From Anaerolineales bacterium (lineage in GTDB: Bacteria > Chloroflexota > Anaerolineae > Anaerolineales > Villigracilaceae): DNA of 55,804 nucleotides. A model generated the notes under the pieces. That model saw nothing but the letters and a program-made list of their open reading frames with translations, had not been told where the DNA came from and searched no databases. The DNA is taken from NCBI GenBank assembly GCA_016789305.1, contig JAEURJ010000011.1:1-55804 (forward strand). The letters are read 5' to 3'. The first letter of the stretch is position 1, and each line of letters begins with the position of its first letter. Shown piece by piece: positions 17,431 to 26,184 of the stretch. Made by a program: the position numbers and the translations under genes.

Positions 17431-17877
17431 TTATGGGATGTTCGAAGGTCCGTACTTGGAATAGGTCGCGTCTATATACCCCCTGGCATCCTGCGGACTT
17501 TTCCCATCCCGCAACATACGCATGACATCCTGAGTGATGTCCACGCAGATGGAACAGCCGAGGGCATGGTTGTCGAAGGTGATGTTGCCCTGAGAGTCCA
17601 CATCGGAGACGTAGCAATCATAATTGGAAGTATGACCGATGTCGCCGCAGCCGCAGTAGCAGGGAATGTCTTTCATGATATCGGGGTTGGCGGTGTTGAA
17701 TTGATACGCCGCCTGTACAGTGATCGGCGCGGACTGAACGTCCATCGGCATTTGACTAAACGGCATCATGGCAAGGTGGACTTCATCACTTGCTGAGGTC
17801 GAGCAGGCAGAAACCGTTGTTGCTGTCAGCGTAACGAGAACAATAAGGAATAGAAATTTTCGGGTCTTTGAAAACAT
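17431..17877 (-). CDS. PCYCGC-motif lipoprotein
   Basis: The protein has a lipobox (VSAC25) and a PCYCGCG motif (Cys73, Cys75, Cys77) followed by Cys88 and a CSIC pair (Cys108, Cys111), plus a Met-rich patch (AMMPFSQMPM). This matches the PCYCGC family (PF13798), of unknown biochemical role but typically near copper oxidases. It opens the five-gene CuA operon, and an 18-bp palindrome is centred 88 bases upstream of its ATG. A truncated copy of its promoter and signal peptide exists at 27.6-27.8 kb. A copper-holding role is inferred. Confidence 0.85.
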   Translation of the reverse strand: MFSKTRKFLFLIVLVTLTATTVSACSTSASDEVHLAMMPFSQMPMDVQSAPITVQAAYQFNTANPDIMKDIPCYCGCGDIGHTSNYDCYVSDVDSQGNITFDNHALGCSICVDITQDVMRMLRDGKSPQDARGYIDATYSKYGPSNIP

Positions 17878-17956
17878 ATTGGATCCTCCGTATTCGGATG
17901 ACCCAATGGTAGTCTGACAATTCGATTGTCTACAGCGCAGTATGGCGTAATGGCGT

Positions 17957-17974
17957 ATAAGCCAAATGGCTTAT
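17957..17974. promoter_or_regulatory. 18-bp palindromic operator (site 1, CuA operon)
   Basis: ATAAGCCA-AA-TGGCTTAT is a perfect 8-2-8 inverted repeat, the cleanest member of the recurrent motif in this window, centred 88 bases before the PCYCGC lipoprotein gene. Confidence 0.7.
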
Positions 17975-18031
17975 GATGAATGTCATGGATACGAATTCCA
18001 GTGTTGTCTTGAAGATAAAAGGATTTACAGA

Positions 18032-19069
18032 TCATGGAGTAATCAAAACCCGTGTTCCATATCCGGGGGTAAAGATGCGATCGGACTTGTGCAAAGGTTG
18101 AACCCAGCGGAACAACCATTTGGCTTCATGAATGCGCATGTTAATACACCCGCGGCTCATGGGTGTACCGAAGTTTTCATGCCAGTACGTGCCATGAAAG
18201 GCAATCCCTGATTCAGTAAAGAAGGTCGTCCAGGGAACGCCCGGTAATTCATAATCATCCAGATCGGCAAATAAATTTCCATTCCCCATATGTTTGGAGG
18301 GATATTTCGACATGATGCGAAACTCGCCGCTGGGTGTTTTTGTTGAAATCACCTTGGGACTTGGACGCCCAGCCGGGATGCCTGAGGAAATATTCGTTTG
18401 GAACACGACCTGGTCATATTCATACGTTGTCAGAATCTGGGTGCTCAGATTGACTTCGATACGTTTATCCTCAAGTGGCGTATCAGGAGTTATCGGAGAC
18501 CATTCTTCAGTTGGAATTGGGCGCAGGTGGATCGCCATCACATGATATGGAAAGCCAACCAGTTCATCGAAGATCCGATACCAGGGCTGACCATCTGGAC
18601 CTTCCTCAATCCCATCAACCCAATGCACAGATCCATAATAAAGCCGCAAGTTGGGTTGCCATCCATAGGTCTTTGTGTAACGCATTGCCTGGGTATATGG
18701 CACAGTCAGTTCTGTCAGTTGCCGCGTCCCTTCGGGGATCGTAGTGAGAGGTTCGTTGAATAGAACCTTGACCTTTTGCAAACGTGCGCGGTGTATATAT
18801 CCGCCCCAAACGCGATACCAGATTGGATTGTAGGTCGGCGTGCCAGAGTTTACCTCTTTATAAACATTAACCAACTCATCCCTGAACCATTGTCCGACGA
18901 TACGGCTCTGGTCATTTGGCTGGCTGTAAACGCTGACTGAAGCGGACGCCACGCGCACTTGTTCTGAATCATCAAATAATTCCATGCCCGGCAAGAATGG
19001 AGAAAATGCCAGACCGGTGAGCGTCAAGCTGCTGAGTTTCAAAAAATCGCGTCGGGAAAGACGAGTCAT
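18032..19069 (-). CDS. L,D-transpeptidase (YkuD) with Tat-type signal
   Basis: The N terminus has a twin-Arg signal (SRRDFLKLS) and hydrophobic stretch. A beta-rich SH3-like part (about 35-200) precedes the YkuD domain (about 205-345) with catalytic HGTYW ... SRGCINM. The enzyme cross-links peptidoglycan or anchors proteins outside the membrane via an acyl-Cys intermediate. It follows the beheaded LysM-M23 gene by 16 bases, so the two once formed a cell-wall operon. It is unrelated to metal handling and marks a break in the island. Confidence 0.9.
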   Translation of the reverse strand: MTRLSRRDFLKLSSLTLTGLAFSPFLPGMELFDDSEQVRVASASVSVYSQPNDQSRIVGQWFRDELVNVYKEVNSGTPTYNPIWYRVWGGYIHRARLQKVKVLFNEPLTTIPEGTRQLTELTVPYTQAMRYTKTYGWQPNLRLYYGSVHWVDGIEEGPDGQPWYRIFDELVGFPYHVMAIHLRPIPTEEWSPITPDTPLEDKRIEVNLSTQILTTYEYDQVVFQTNISSGIPAGRPSPKVISTKTPSGEFRIMSKYPSKHMGNGNLFADLDDYELPGVPWTTFFTESGIAFHGTYWHENFGTPMSRGCINMRIHEAKWLFRWVQPLHKSDRIFTPGYGTRVLITP

Positions 19070-19085
19070 TTATAGAAGAAACTGT

Positions 19086-19841
19086 TTACGGCAAATAGCC
19101 CAACGGATTGACAAAGGCTCCGTTTAAGAGGATACGAAAGTCAATGTGGTTGCCAGTCGAATTGCCGGTATTGCCAGATTCGGCGATCTGTTGGCCCTTC
19201 ACAACCGTTTGCCCGGCAGCGACCAGGTTTGCTTCGTTGTGTCCGTATGTGGTCTTGAAGCCATTGCCGTGATCTATCACAATGAAGTTTCCGTAGCCAG
19301 TAGCGTCCCAACCGGAGAAAATCACCGTTCCACTGTCTGAAGCAAAAATGGGTTGTCGGAAGTCTGTAACCACATCAAGACCTGGATGGCCGCTCCAATA
19401 TTCCTGACTCAGAGAATATGTGTTGACTGGCCAGATAAAGTAGCCCGATCCAAGGTTTGGGACATCGCTCGAGTAACCTCGTCCCAATCCTGTCTGAGCC
19501 GCGATAGGCGCCTGCGCTTCCGACCATAAGATCGGGCTGGTCCCGTTTGGAATGATGATCTGCTGCCCCGCTATCAGTTGGGGAGGCTGCGTGAGATCAA
19601 AGCTGTTGCCGGGGTATTCAATAATTCCCTGCGTGGGCGTCCCGTGAATGTTCTCAAGGGTTTCAAGGGTGTCCCCTTCTTCCACGATATGCAGAACGCC
19701 ATCCACTGGCAGGATTATCAGGCGGTCGCCGATCTTCAGGCTGCCTGCGGACGCGTTCAAGGCGTCATTACTCCATAGGATGGTTTCGGGTTCGAGACCG
19801 AATTTTTGGGCAATAGACCAAGGCGAATCGCCTCTTTGCAC
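19086..19841 (-). pseudogene. LysM - M23 peptidase-like protein, 5'-truncated
   Basis: The frame opens inside a LysM repeat (Q-RGDSPWSIAQKFG), continues through a second LysM (IVEEGDTLETLENIHG) and an M23/LytM domain (HPGLD, HGNGFKTTYGH, STGNHIDF). No signal peptide exists: upstream, the phase hits a stop within about 15 codons, next to an IS66 transposase scar. The catalytic HxH of M23 enzymes is HID here, so it may be a non-hydrolytic regulator even if expressed. A GTG just upstream could still give a cytoplasmic product. It precedes the YkuD gene, so loss of its promoter may also affect that gene. Confidence 0.7.
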
Positions 19842-19877
19842 AACGTACTCAGTTACTTTGTCAGTAACAGTTCACAG

Positions 19878-20102
19878 TCAGACAGATGGTGATAGGAAAT
19901 GAAGAACGGGAGTACCCATCAACAGCACTAATTTTTGAAAAGCACTCTGCCCATTTTGCTTGGCGGTATTCAAAACAGTTGCTAAAGCTGCATAAGCCTG
20001 AGCGCCCCAATCCGAACGAAAACTCCCGAGAACTTTCCGATGAATCACAGATGGGCGCAAAGCACGTTCACAGGCGTTATTGTGAGCAGGCACCTTTGTC
20101 AT
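19878..20102 (-). mobile_element. IS66-family transposase, C-terminal remnant
   Basis: About 74 residues match the end of IS66 transposases: NNACERALRPSVIHRKV followed by FRSDWGAQAYAALATVL. The catalytic domain and N terminus are missing. The scar sits between the truncated LysM-M23 gene and a truncated anchored protein, implying an IS insertion followed by deletion that removed ends of both neighbours. No intact terminal repeats are recognisable. Confidence 0.75.
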
Positions 20103-20334
20103 TTGGTCGTTCTGGGATGTTGGTTTTCAATTGCAACCGGCGTGCGATTCCGCCGGACTCCGATTGAGACGGAGAGTTTGTAGTATCCAAAGGCGGCAGT
20201 GACAGCGGCACGGTTGTTTCGTTTTTTGCGATTGGCGCGGCGGTTGTCCCTGCTGGCTTTACTGAAATTACAAAAGCAGCTGCAATGGACAAAATACAAC
20301 CAACAACCAATAGAATATTGAATGTGCGATTCAT
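20077..20334 (-). pseudogene. Truncated membrane-anchored protein, N-terminal stub
   Basis: An N-terminal hydrophobic helix (about 7-25) leads into a Pro/Thr/Ser linker; the last ~20 residues overlap IS66-derived DNA in another phase. The start is preceded by a palindrome of the common island motif (20449-20466), so this was probably an exported member of the same regulon, cut off by the IS66 event. The original function cannot be told. Confidence 0.5.
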
Positions 20335-20448
20335 GATGTGTTTTGCATCTTGTTTTTGATATTAATTGAAGAATGGCTTGGTAGTTCTTTCGCTTGATGA
20401 TATTGCCATAGAATACAAATTACCAGCGCGATTTTGCTGGTCAAATCA

Positions 20449-20466
20449 ATAAGCAAAATGGCGCAT
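20449..20466. promoter_or_regulatory. 18-bp palindromic operator (site 2)
   Basis: ATAAGCAA-AA-TGGCGCAT, one substituted arm, centred about 123 bases before the truncated anchored-protein stub. Confidence 0.5.
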
Positions 20467-20493
20467 GAGTGATGTGAAATGCAGGATTGAAAT

Positions 20494-21366
20494 CTATATC
20501 GTTTTTGAGAATTCCTGCGAGTTCAAAAGATGAAACTTCTTTGGATCGCTCAAAAATTCATCCCGACAACCACGCGCGCAAAAGTAAAAAACCTGCCCTT
20601 CCCATTCTGCGCTGATCGCCTTCTCGCGTTCGATTGACATGCCGCAAACTGGATCAATCCCCATCGTGACTGTTTCCTTGAACTCGCCATCTTCAAGCCA
20701 CAAAACGCGGTCAGCGATGTCTTTGATGCGCTGGTCATGCGAGACGATGACGACACTGCGTCCCTGCTCTTTGGCGATGTTTCGCAACAGGCGCATGATC
20801 TCGTGACCGATCTTTGAGTCAAGGTTGGCGGTCGGTTCATCGGCCAGGATCAGGGCCGGGTCATTGACCAGGGCGCGGGCGATGGCGACGCGCTGTTTTT
20901 CGCCTCCCGATAATTTTTCGGGTAGGAAATTCAACCGTTCACTGAGACCCAGTTCGGTTAAGAACGAAGCTGCTTTTCGTCGCGCCTCACCAGACCTGGC
21001 TCCCGCGAGTTCCGCCACGATGGCAACGTTTTCCAATGCGGTCAGCGCGGAGAGCAGGTTGAAATCCTGAAAAATGAAACCGAACTGCTTGAGGCGAATA
21101 TCCGGCAGGCGGTTTTCCGCCAGCGCACTGATGGTTGTGCCGTTCAATTGGATCGCGCCTTCGGTGGGCTTGAGCAAAGCGCCGAGCAAGGAGAGCAGCG
21201 TCGTCTTGCCGGAACCTGATGGCCCCATAATAAGCACAACTTCACCCGGGCTAACTGTTAGGGATACATCGCGAACAGCGGTCACCTCGGTTGCGCCAGA
21301 ACTATAACGTTTGGTGATGTGAGCGATTTGCAAAGTCTCGCCTTGAATTTGAGAAACATTTGTCAT
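20494..21366 (-). CDS. ABC transporter ATPase (LolD/MacB type) fused to a C-terminal YHS domain
   Basis: Residues 1-230 form a complete ABC ATPase: Walker A GPSGSGKT, signature LSGGEKQR, Walker [10 protein letters not shown]-loop SHD. From about residue 236 a YHS/TRASH domain follows (DPVCGM, then [11 protein letters not shown]), with three Cys able to bind a soft metal. I know of no standard family with this fusion. Two FtsX/MacB-type permeases follow in gene order upstream, 2 bases away, making a full three-gene exporter. The YHS domain suggests metal gating of ATPase activity or metal cargo. Confidence 0.9.
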   Translation of the reverse strand: MTNVSQIQGETLQIAHITKRYSSGATEVTAVRDVSLTVSPGEVVLIMGPSGSGKTTLLSLLGALLKPTEGAIQLNGTTISALAENRLPDIRLKQFGFIFQDFNLLSALTALENVAIVAELAGARSGEARRKAASFLTELGLSERLNFLPEKLSGGEKQRVAIARALVNDPALILADEPTANLDSKIGHEIMRLLRNIAKEQGRSVVIVSHDQRIKDIADRVLWLEDGEFKETVTMGIDPVCGMSIEREKAISAEWEGQVFYFCARGCRDEFLSDPKKFHLLNSQEFSKTI

Positions 21367-21368
21367 TT

Positions 21369-22481
21369 TTACCTGCCTCGAAATACCATAGCCGGGTCCA
21401 GCCCGGCTATCTGACGGATAGGGAGCATCGCCGAAACCGCAGCAATTATTAGGGAAACACTGCCCACCTTGAGCAGTGAAGCGTGGCTGACTTCCAGTGC
21501 CAGGGTTGAGCCAAAGATGGGAATCACCACAGTCATCAGCAGTGTGATAGCCAACCCGAAGAGGAAGCCCAGGATCACGCTTAAAATCGCCTGCGCGAGT
21601 ACCGTCAGGTAGAGATCGGCACTGCGCGCGCCGAGCGCTTTCAACATGCCGTATTCGCGGCGGCGCGAGAGCGTGGAAGTGTAAACGGTCAGCGCCATCA
21701 CCGCCAGCCCGATCAGGAAGCCGATCAGATTCATGATGGTGATCAAGTCCGTGCTCATATCCCCGACTACCTGGCGCTCCTGCGCGGCGAAGTCATTCCT
21801 CGTTTGGGCAGTGACATCCCTGACCTGAGCCTGAATGCGGGCGGCGACAACTTCAGGGGACTCGCCCTCGTTCACTTTCACCAGCAGGAAGCTGACGGTA
21901 TCGTAGCTGCCGCGCATCTCTTCAAAATCCTTCATGGATATGAAAGCCACTGAGTTGACCAGGCTTGCAGTTCCTTCGGAAAAGCCCGTCACTTCGAATC
22001 CCTTGCCGAGGATCTTGACTTGATCACCCAATGCGATGCCCGATTTCTCAGCTACGTTGCGGTCAATGATCGTTTCTCCCTCGCCAGGTAAACTGCGCCC
22101 GGAAGAGATAATCCAGGGTATGCCAAGTTGAGCATTTTCCGGCAAACCGATAATGTATGCCAGGTTTTGTTCATTGCCTGCCACCACATTATTCGTCAAA
22201 TAGTGGATGGGTGTGACCGATAAGACGCCGGGCACATTCTTCACTTTCCTTGCGACGGAATCTGACAATGACGAAGAAGCCATGTGCATGTTACGCACAT
22301 CCTCTTGCGAGACCCAGACATCCGCGCCGCTGTGTTCAATGTAAGCCGTGACCTGCCGTTCGACGCCGGTAAAGACGGCATCCAGCGAAAGGACGAGAAG
22401 CAGGGCAAGTGCCACTCCGCCAACGGAAATGACCAGGCGGATCTTGTTCTGAAAAAGGTTGCGGAAAGCCAGCCGGATCAT
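21369..22481 (-). CDS. FtsX/MacB-type ABC transporter permease
   Basis: Four helices are arranged as one near the N terminus and three near the C terminus, with a large periplasmic MacB_PCD domain (about 40-240) between. This is the topology of type VII ABC exporters that move lipoproteins, peptides or toxins from the periplasmic face. It overlaps the other permease by 4 bases and precedes the YHS-fused ATPase, with which it should heterodimerise. Confidence 0.88.
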   Translation of the reverse strand: MIRLAFRNLFQNKIRLVISVGGVALALLLVLSLDAVFTGVERQVTAYIEHSGADVWVSQEDVRNMHMASSSLSDSVARKVKNVPGVLSVTPIHYLTNNVVAGNEQNLAYIIGLPENAQLGIPWIISSGRSLPGEGETIIDRNVAEKSGIALGDQVKILGKGFEVTGFSEGTASLVNSVAFISMKDFEEMRGSYDTVSFLLVKVNEGESPEVVAARIQAQVRDVTAQTRNDFAAQERQVVGDMSTDLITIMNLIGFLIGLAVMALTVYTSTLSRRREYGMLKALGARSADLYLTVLAQAILSVILGFLFGLAITLLMTVVIPIFGSTLALEVSHASLLKVGSVSLIIAAVSAMLPIRQIAGLDPAMVFRGR

Positions 22482-23578
22482 TTGCGAAAGACCTCCGCCG
22501 GCGCAAGATTGGCAACCACGCGGGTCGGGAAGATGGCCGCAATCAGCGCCATGCCCAGTCCGGCAAGTAGCGCCTGCCCGCTATCCGCAGGATCAAAGAC
22601 GATCAGGAATTGAGGGCGGGCGGACATGATCCATTGCGCCGCGCCGTTCGCCAGCAGGACGCCAAGCAACGATCCAGCCAGGGATGCAAACAGCGCCTGC
22701 GTCAGCACAACCTGATAGAGAAAGCGATTTTTCCCGCCGATGGCTTTGATGACTCCATATTCGCGTTGACGCTCGACCGTCGCGGTGTAGATGATCAACC
22801 CAACGATCATCGTCCCGACCAGAAAGGCGATGCCGACCATCAGTTTGAGCGGCGCCGAGAAAATATCAGCAAATAGATTGATGTCGTTGGCAATCATTTC
22901 CTTCTTGGTGAGGGCGTTGACGTTGGATATATTGTTCACTCGTCGAAGAATGTCATTCATATTCGCGTTATCCGAGGTTGTGAGCAAAAGGAAACTGGTC
23001 GCGCCCGGAGCCAGCAGTAATTCCTCTGCATCCCTTTTCCGTATAAAGAAATAACTTGTCATCCAGGAGGTGGTGTCATTCGAGAAACCGACAATGGTGA
23101 AATCCTTCCCCATCACCTCGATCTGATCGCCGAGTTTTACATCAAGACGGTCGGCGAAGATACGGTCAAAGACGATTTCCCGTTTCGAGCGCGGCTCGCG
23201 TCCTGCGCTCAGTTCCCAGGGTCCGCCGCCCAGCTTCGAGTCATAGCCGATCATGTACGCGGGTTGCTTTTTATCATGCAGGTCAAGAATGACGAACTGC
23301 GAGAGGATTGGGATCGCTTTACCCACACCCCGAATTGATTCTGCTTTTTGGGCGACTCCTTCGGGGAGCAGGGATGTCGCCCCGAGCAGGTTGACTACAT
23401 CCTCCTGCGCCACCACAATCGAGCCGGGCGAATGGTCGAGGTATGAAGTGATCTGGCGATTCATCCCAGCCAGAAAACCTTTGAGCACCAAGATCAGCAT
23501 GACAGCCAACGCCACCCCGAAAATGCTCAAGGCTAGACGAGTTTTATCCTGAAAGAGATTACGGCGCGCAAGAGACAT
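22478..23578 (-). CDS. FtsX/MacB-type ABC transporter permease
   Basis: It has the same one-plus-three helix layout and periplasmic domain as the neighbouring permease, and only moderate similarity to it, so the pair likely forms a heterodimer (DevC-like). It is the first gene of the transporter operon. A divergent copy of the island palindrome (23670-23687) lies 100 bases upstream and a terminator of the preceding gene sits between. Confidence 0.88.
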   Translation of the reverse strand: MSLARRNLFQDKTRLALSIFGVALAVMLILVLKGFLAGMNRQITSYLDHSPGSIVVAQEDVVNLLGATSLLPEGVAQKAESIRGVGKAIPILSQFVILDLHDKKQPAYMIGYDSKLGGGPWELSAGREPRSKREIVFDRIFADRLDVKLGDQIEVMGKDFTIVGFSNDTTSWMTSYFFIRKRDAEELLLAPGATSFLLLTTSDNANMNDILRRVNNISNVNALTKKEMIANDINLFADIFSAPLKLMVGIAFLVGTMIVGLIIYTATVERQREYGVIKAIGGKNRFLYQVVLTQALFASLAGSLLGVLLANGAAQWIMSARPQFLIVFDPADSGQALLAGLGMALIAAIFPTRVVANLAPAEVFRK

Positions 23579-23669
23579 GGTCAGTTTCCTAGTGGTGTAA
23601 CGAATTTATCCATGTTTCTAATATAGCACCGCTGCCTTCAGGGAATAAGCGCAAATCAGCGCAACTCAT

Positions 23670-23687
23670 ATAGGCAAAACTACCTAC
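23670..23687. promoter_or_regulatory. 18-bp palindromic operator (site 3, ABC transporter operon)
   Basis: ATAGGCAAAACTACCTAC keeps one arm well and has two changes in the other; centred 100 bases before the first permease gene, the usual distance for this motif. Confidence 0.45.
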
Positions 23688-23689
23688 TC

Positions 23690-23727
23690 AAACATAAGCC
23701 CGACGATCTCTCGTCGGGCTTATGTTT
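23690..23727. terminator. Terminator hairpin after the DUF1461 gene
   Basis: AAACATAAGCCCGACGA and its exact complement form a 17-bp stem with loop TCTC. On the minus strand it lies 46 bases beyond the DUF1461 stop codon. Confidence 0.75.
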
Positions 23728-23772
23728 GCAAATTCTTTCAGTGTTCAATTTGACTGCAAATCGATTCCATCC

Positions 23773-24468
23773 TTAAGTTCGCATTTCTGCCAGTACGCGC
23801 TTTCCACGCCAACCGACCAAGGCAAGCAATAATCCCCCGGCCAGGCTTAGAACAGAAATTGTCAGTGTCCCGTCGAACCAAAACTCCATTGGAAAGAGGC
23901 GAATGAGCGTGTCAGAATAGGAAAACAGCCACGAACCCGGTTTGAAGAAAAACAGGTGGAACGTGTTAAACCAAAATTGCCAGCCGAAGATTGCCAGTAA
24001 GGCAATTGACAGGGTGATTCCGGAAGTCAAAAGTCCGCCCGATTGAATTGCTGAGGCGAGTGCCTTCTGCTCTCCTTTTTTCCAAAGGAAGAAACTCAGT
24101 AATATGAGCAGAATGAATGCGGCCTGCCAGACGCGCAAAACAGATTGAAAGGCTGCTAGTACGTCCGCCATGTGCGACACCTCGCGTGGATTGTAAACAG
24201 GTACGCCGTTCAGAAATTGTTTTGAAAGTTCATCACTGGGAAGGTGAGTACGTACATAATGAATGTTCGTTGAGGCAAGGATGAAACGCTGTTGTTGTGT
24301 GTAACCAAACGGGTCAGGCGGAAAATCTGCCTTGTCGTATTCGAAAGCTAGATACAAATCAGTAGCTAGTAACTGTACTGTGCCACCGACAATAAAAATG
24401 ATAACGAGTAAACTGGTAAGTAATTTCAGGGTTTGTGTTAATCGGCTTGGCATGACGCCTCTTTTCAT
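23773..24468 (-). CDS. DUF1461 (TIGR01906-like) integral membrane protein
   Basis: Four to five helices, with a long extracytoplasmic segment after the first helix that contains the conserved YTQQQRFILA and HMADV regions, match the DUF1461/TIGR01906 family. The biochemical role is unknown. A site of the island palindrome is centred 101 bases upstream and a terminator follows, so it is a single-gene unit within the putative regulon. Confidence 0.8.
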   Translation of the reverse strand: MKRGVMPSRLTQTLKLLTSLLVIIFIVGGTVQLLATDLYLAFEYDKADFPPDPFGYTQQQRFILASTNIHYVRTHLPSDELSKQFLNGVPVYNPREVSHMADVLAAFQSVLRVWQAAFILLILLSFFLWKKGEQKALASAIQSGGLLTSGITLSIALLAIFGWQFWFNTFHLFFFKPGSWLFSYSDTLIRLFPMEFWFDGTLTISVLSLAGGLLLALVGWRGKRVLAEMRT

Positions 24469-24560
24469 TGCAAGTATGAATCGCCTTTATAGGAAGGTCA
24501 TTTCAATGGATTGTATGAGATTCAGGAAAAATACCGAAGCGCTGTTATGCCTGTTCGAGA

Positions 24561-24578
24561 ATAGGTGCTTTGGCTTAT
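24561..24578. promoter_or_regulatory. 18-bp palindromic operator (site 4, DUF1461 gene)
   Basis: ATAGGTGC-TT-TGGCTTAT, imperfect in one arm, centred 101 bases before the DUF1461 start codon and touching the stop codon of the upstream peptidase gene. Confidence 0.45.
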
Positions 24579-25981
24579 CAGGGATACGCGCGTGCAAGCC
24601 AATCCTGCGGGTTGACCTGTACTCCACCGACCCACACCTCCCAATGCAAGTGCGGCCCTGTCGTGCGGCCTGTGTCACCCCCCAGTCCGATCAATTGTCC
24701 AGGTTGAACCATATCGCCGGGTTGGACAAGACTTTTCGAGAGATGGTCATAGGCCGTATAAACTCCCCAGCCATGATCGATCACCACAACACCCCCACGC
24801 ACAGTCAATGAGCCCGTGTAAACAACTTTGCCGGGAGCACTGGCGTACAATTCAGTTCCAATCTGGCCGCAGAAATCCAGGCCACTATGGAAATAATCGT
24901 AAGCGCTGCCGTTATATGAGCGCCGATTGCCAAAAAGTGAAGGCCAGCATTCAGTGAATTCCGGCGGCACAGGGCTGGCGAACTGACCATCCCACATTTT
25001 CTCTGGTGTGACAGGCACGCCCAACGATTCCCATAATTCCTTTTCAGGTTCCGTTACTGCCGGGTCCACGGTAACTGGGTCAACTTGCAGGCTGGGATCG
25101 TAAGGGAAGTTCGCATCCTGGATGAGCACATCCTGCGAAATGGCGAAGCGTTGTCCGCCGGATAGTTCACCCGCCAATGTCAGCGGGTAAAAACCGGGCG
25201 GCGTCATGGCATGGATGCCCTGCAAGGCAACATAGCCGTAATCCTGCGGGAAAAAGTTCAGGGTACGATCAGCCAGCGATCCGCTCAATGTAATACCCGG
25301 TGGCGCGACGATTTTGACCACTGTCGTCCCGCCCTGGATCATACGCAACGGATCCACCTCGACCTTTGTGATGGCTTCTGGTAAACCAGCTGGCGTTTCC
25401 ACTTGAGAGTCACCGGCAACAAGAAACATATTTCCCGGCAAACCTGCCCATGTGTCTGGCAAGTTGTTAGTCACAGCCAGCGACCACGCATCTTCGCCGC
25501 GCAACACAGCCAGTTCCAGCAAAGACTGTCCTGAGGTTAAATTAGCGCGTCCACTTGAAACTGAATTTTGATTTTCTATTGCTGGGACGATCAGCGTCAC
25601 TCCGACATATAACTCAGCCGGGCTGATAAAGCGATTCAATTGGGCTAAAGTCAACTCTGAAAGAGAGTAATGGCGGCTCAAACCGCGAAGAGTTTCACCA
25701 TAAGTGACTGTAATTGTACCTAGGCGACCATTCACGCCATTCAAACCGGGAATTATCAAACGAGCGCCAATCACCAATTGTCCCGGATCGCTGATATTGT
25801 TCGCTTGTTGCAAGTCTTCGAGGGTTACTTCGAAACGCGCCGCAATTCCCCAAAGCGAATCGCCTTCCTGAACGATATAGTATGGCTGATCCTGTCCGCC
25901 ATCCTGGGCTGTGACTGGTGCATAAAAAACAAGCGGAAGAATAACGGCGAGTGAAATGAATAAAAGTTTGGATAATCTCAT
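24578..25981 (-). CDS. Secreted LysM - M23 (LytM) peptidoglycan endopeptidase
   Basis: A signal peptide (1-25) is followed by LysM repeats (about 35-80 with YIVQEGDSLWGIAARFE, and about 90-135), a central beta domain of unknown type and an M23 domain (about 345-467). The zinc ligands are intact: HSGLD, then DHGWGVYTAYDHL and GPHLHWEV. It should cleave cross-bridges of peptidoglycan outside the membrane. It is a full-length relative of the truncated LysM-M23 gene at 19.1-19.8 kb, whose HxH motif is altered. No link to metal resistance is evident. Confidence 0.9.
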   Translation of the reverse strand: MRLSKLLFISLAVILPLVFYAPVTAQDGGQDQPYYIVQEGDSLWGIAARFEVTLEDLQQANNISDPGQLVIGARLIIPGLNGVNGRLGTITVTYGETLRGLSRHYSLSELTLAQLNRFISPAELYVGVTLIVPAIENQNSVSSGRANLTSGQSLLELAVLRGEDAWSLAVTNNLPDTWAGLPGNMFLVAGDSQVETPAGLPEAITKVEVDPLRMIQGGTTVVKIVAPPGITLSGSLADRTLNFFPQDYGYVALQGIHAMTPPGFYPLTLAGELSGGQRFAISQDVLIQDANFPYDPSLQVDPVTVDPAVTEPEKELWESLGVPVTPEKMWDGQFASPVPPEFTECWPSLFGNRRSYNGSAYDYFHSGLDFCGQIGTELYASAPGKVVYTGSLTVRGGVVVIDHGWGVYTAYDHLSKSLVQPGDMVQPGQLIGLGGDTGRTTGPHLHWEVWVGGVQVNPQDWLARAYP

Positions 25982-26184
25982 TAGGATTCGTTTTATAAAT
26001 TTTGATATGCCACGATTTTAAAAAGATCGTCATAGGCGTGCAGGAGAGGCATCAAGCAATATAAACGCTGACAGTGTACACCCACTAGCCCGGCCCGATC
26101 TATTTCGAGTCCGCCGCCAACAGAGACAGTGATTTCGCGGTGTGTCATTTTCCAATTCGATCAAGCACATTCGTAGTCTTGCAC

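Noticed and set aside
14671..23578. Nitrous oxide reductase (nos) gene cluster
   Set aside because: A NosR-like protein, CuA domains and an ABC transporter are present, but NosZ, NosD and NosL are not, and the ABC permeases are MacB/FtsX type.
25993..26148. 51-codon minus-strand ORF between the ZIP and peptidase genes
   Set aside because: No family, no clear ribosome site, and composition unlike a folded protein; possibly a gene remnant.
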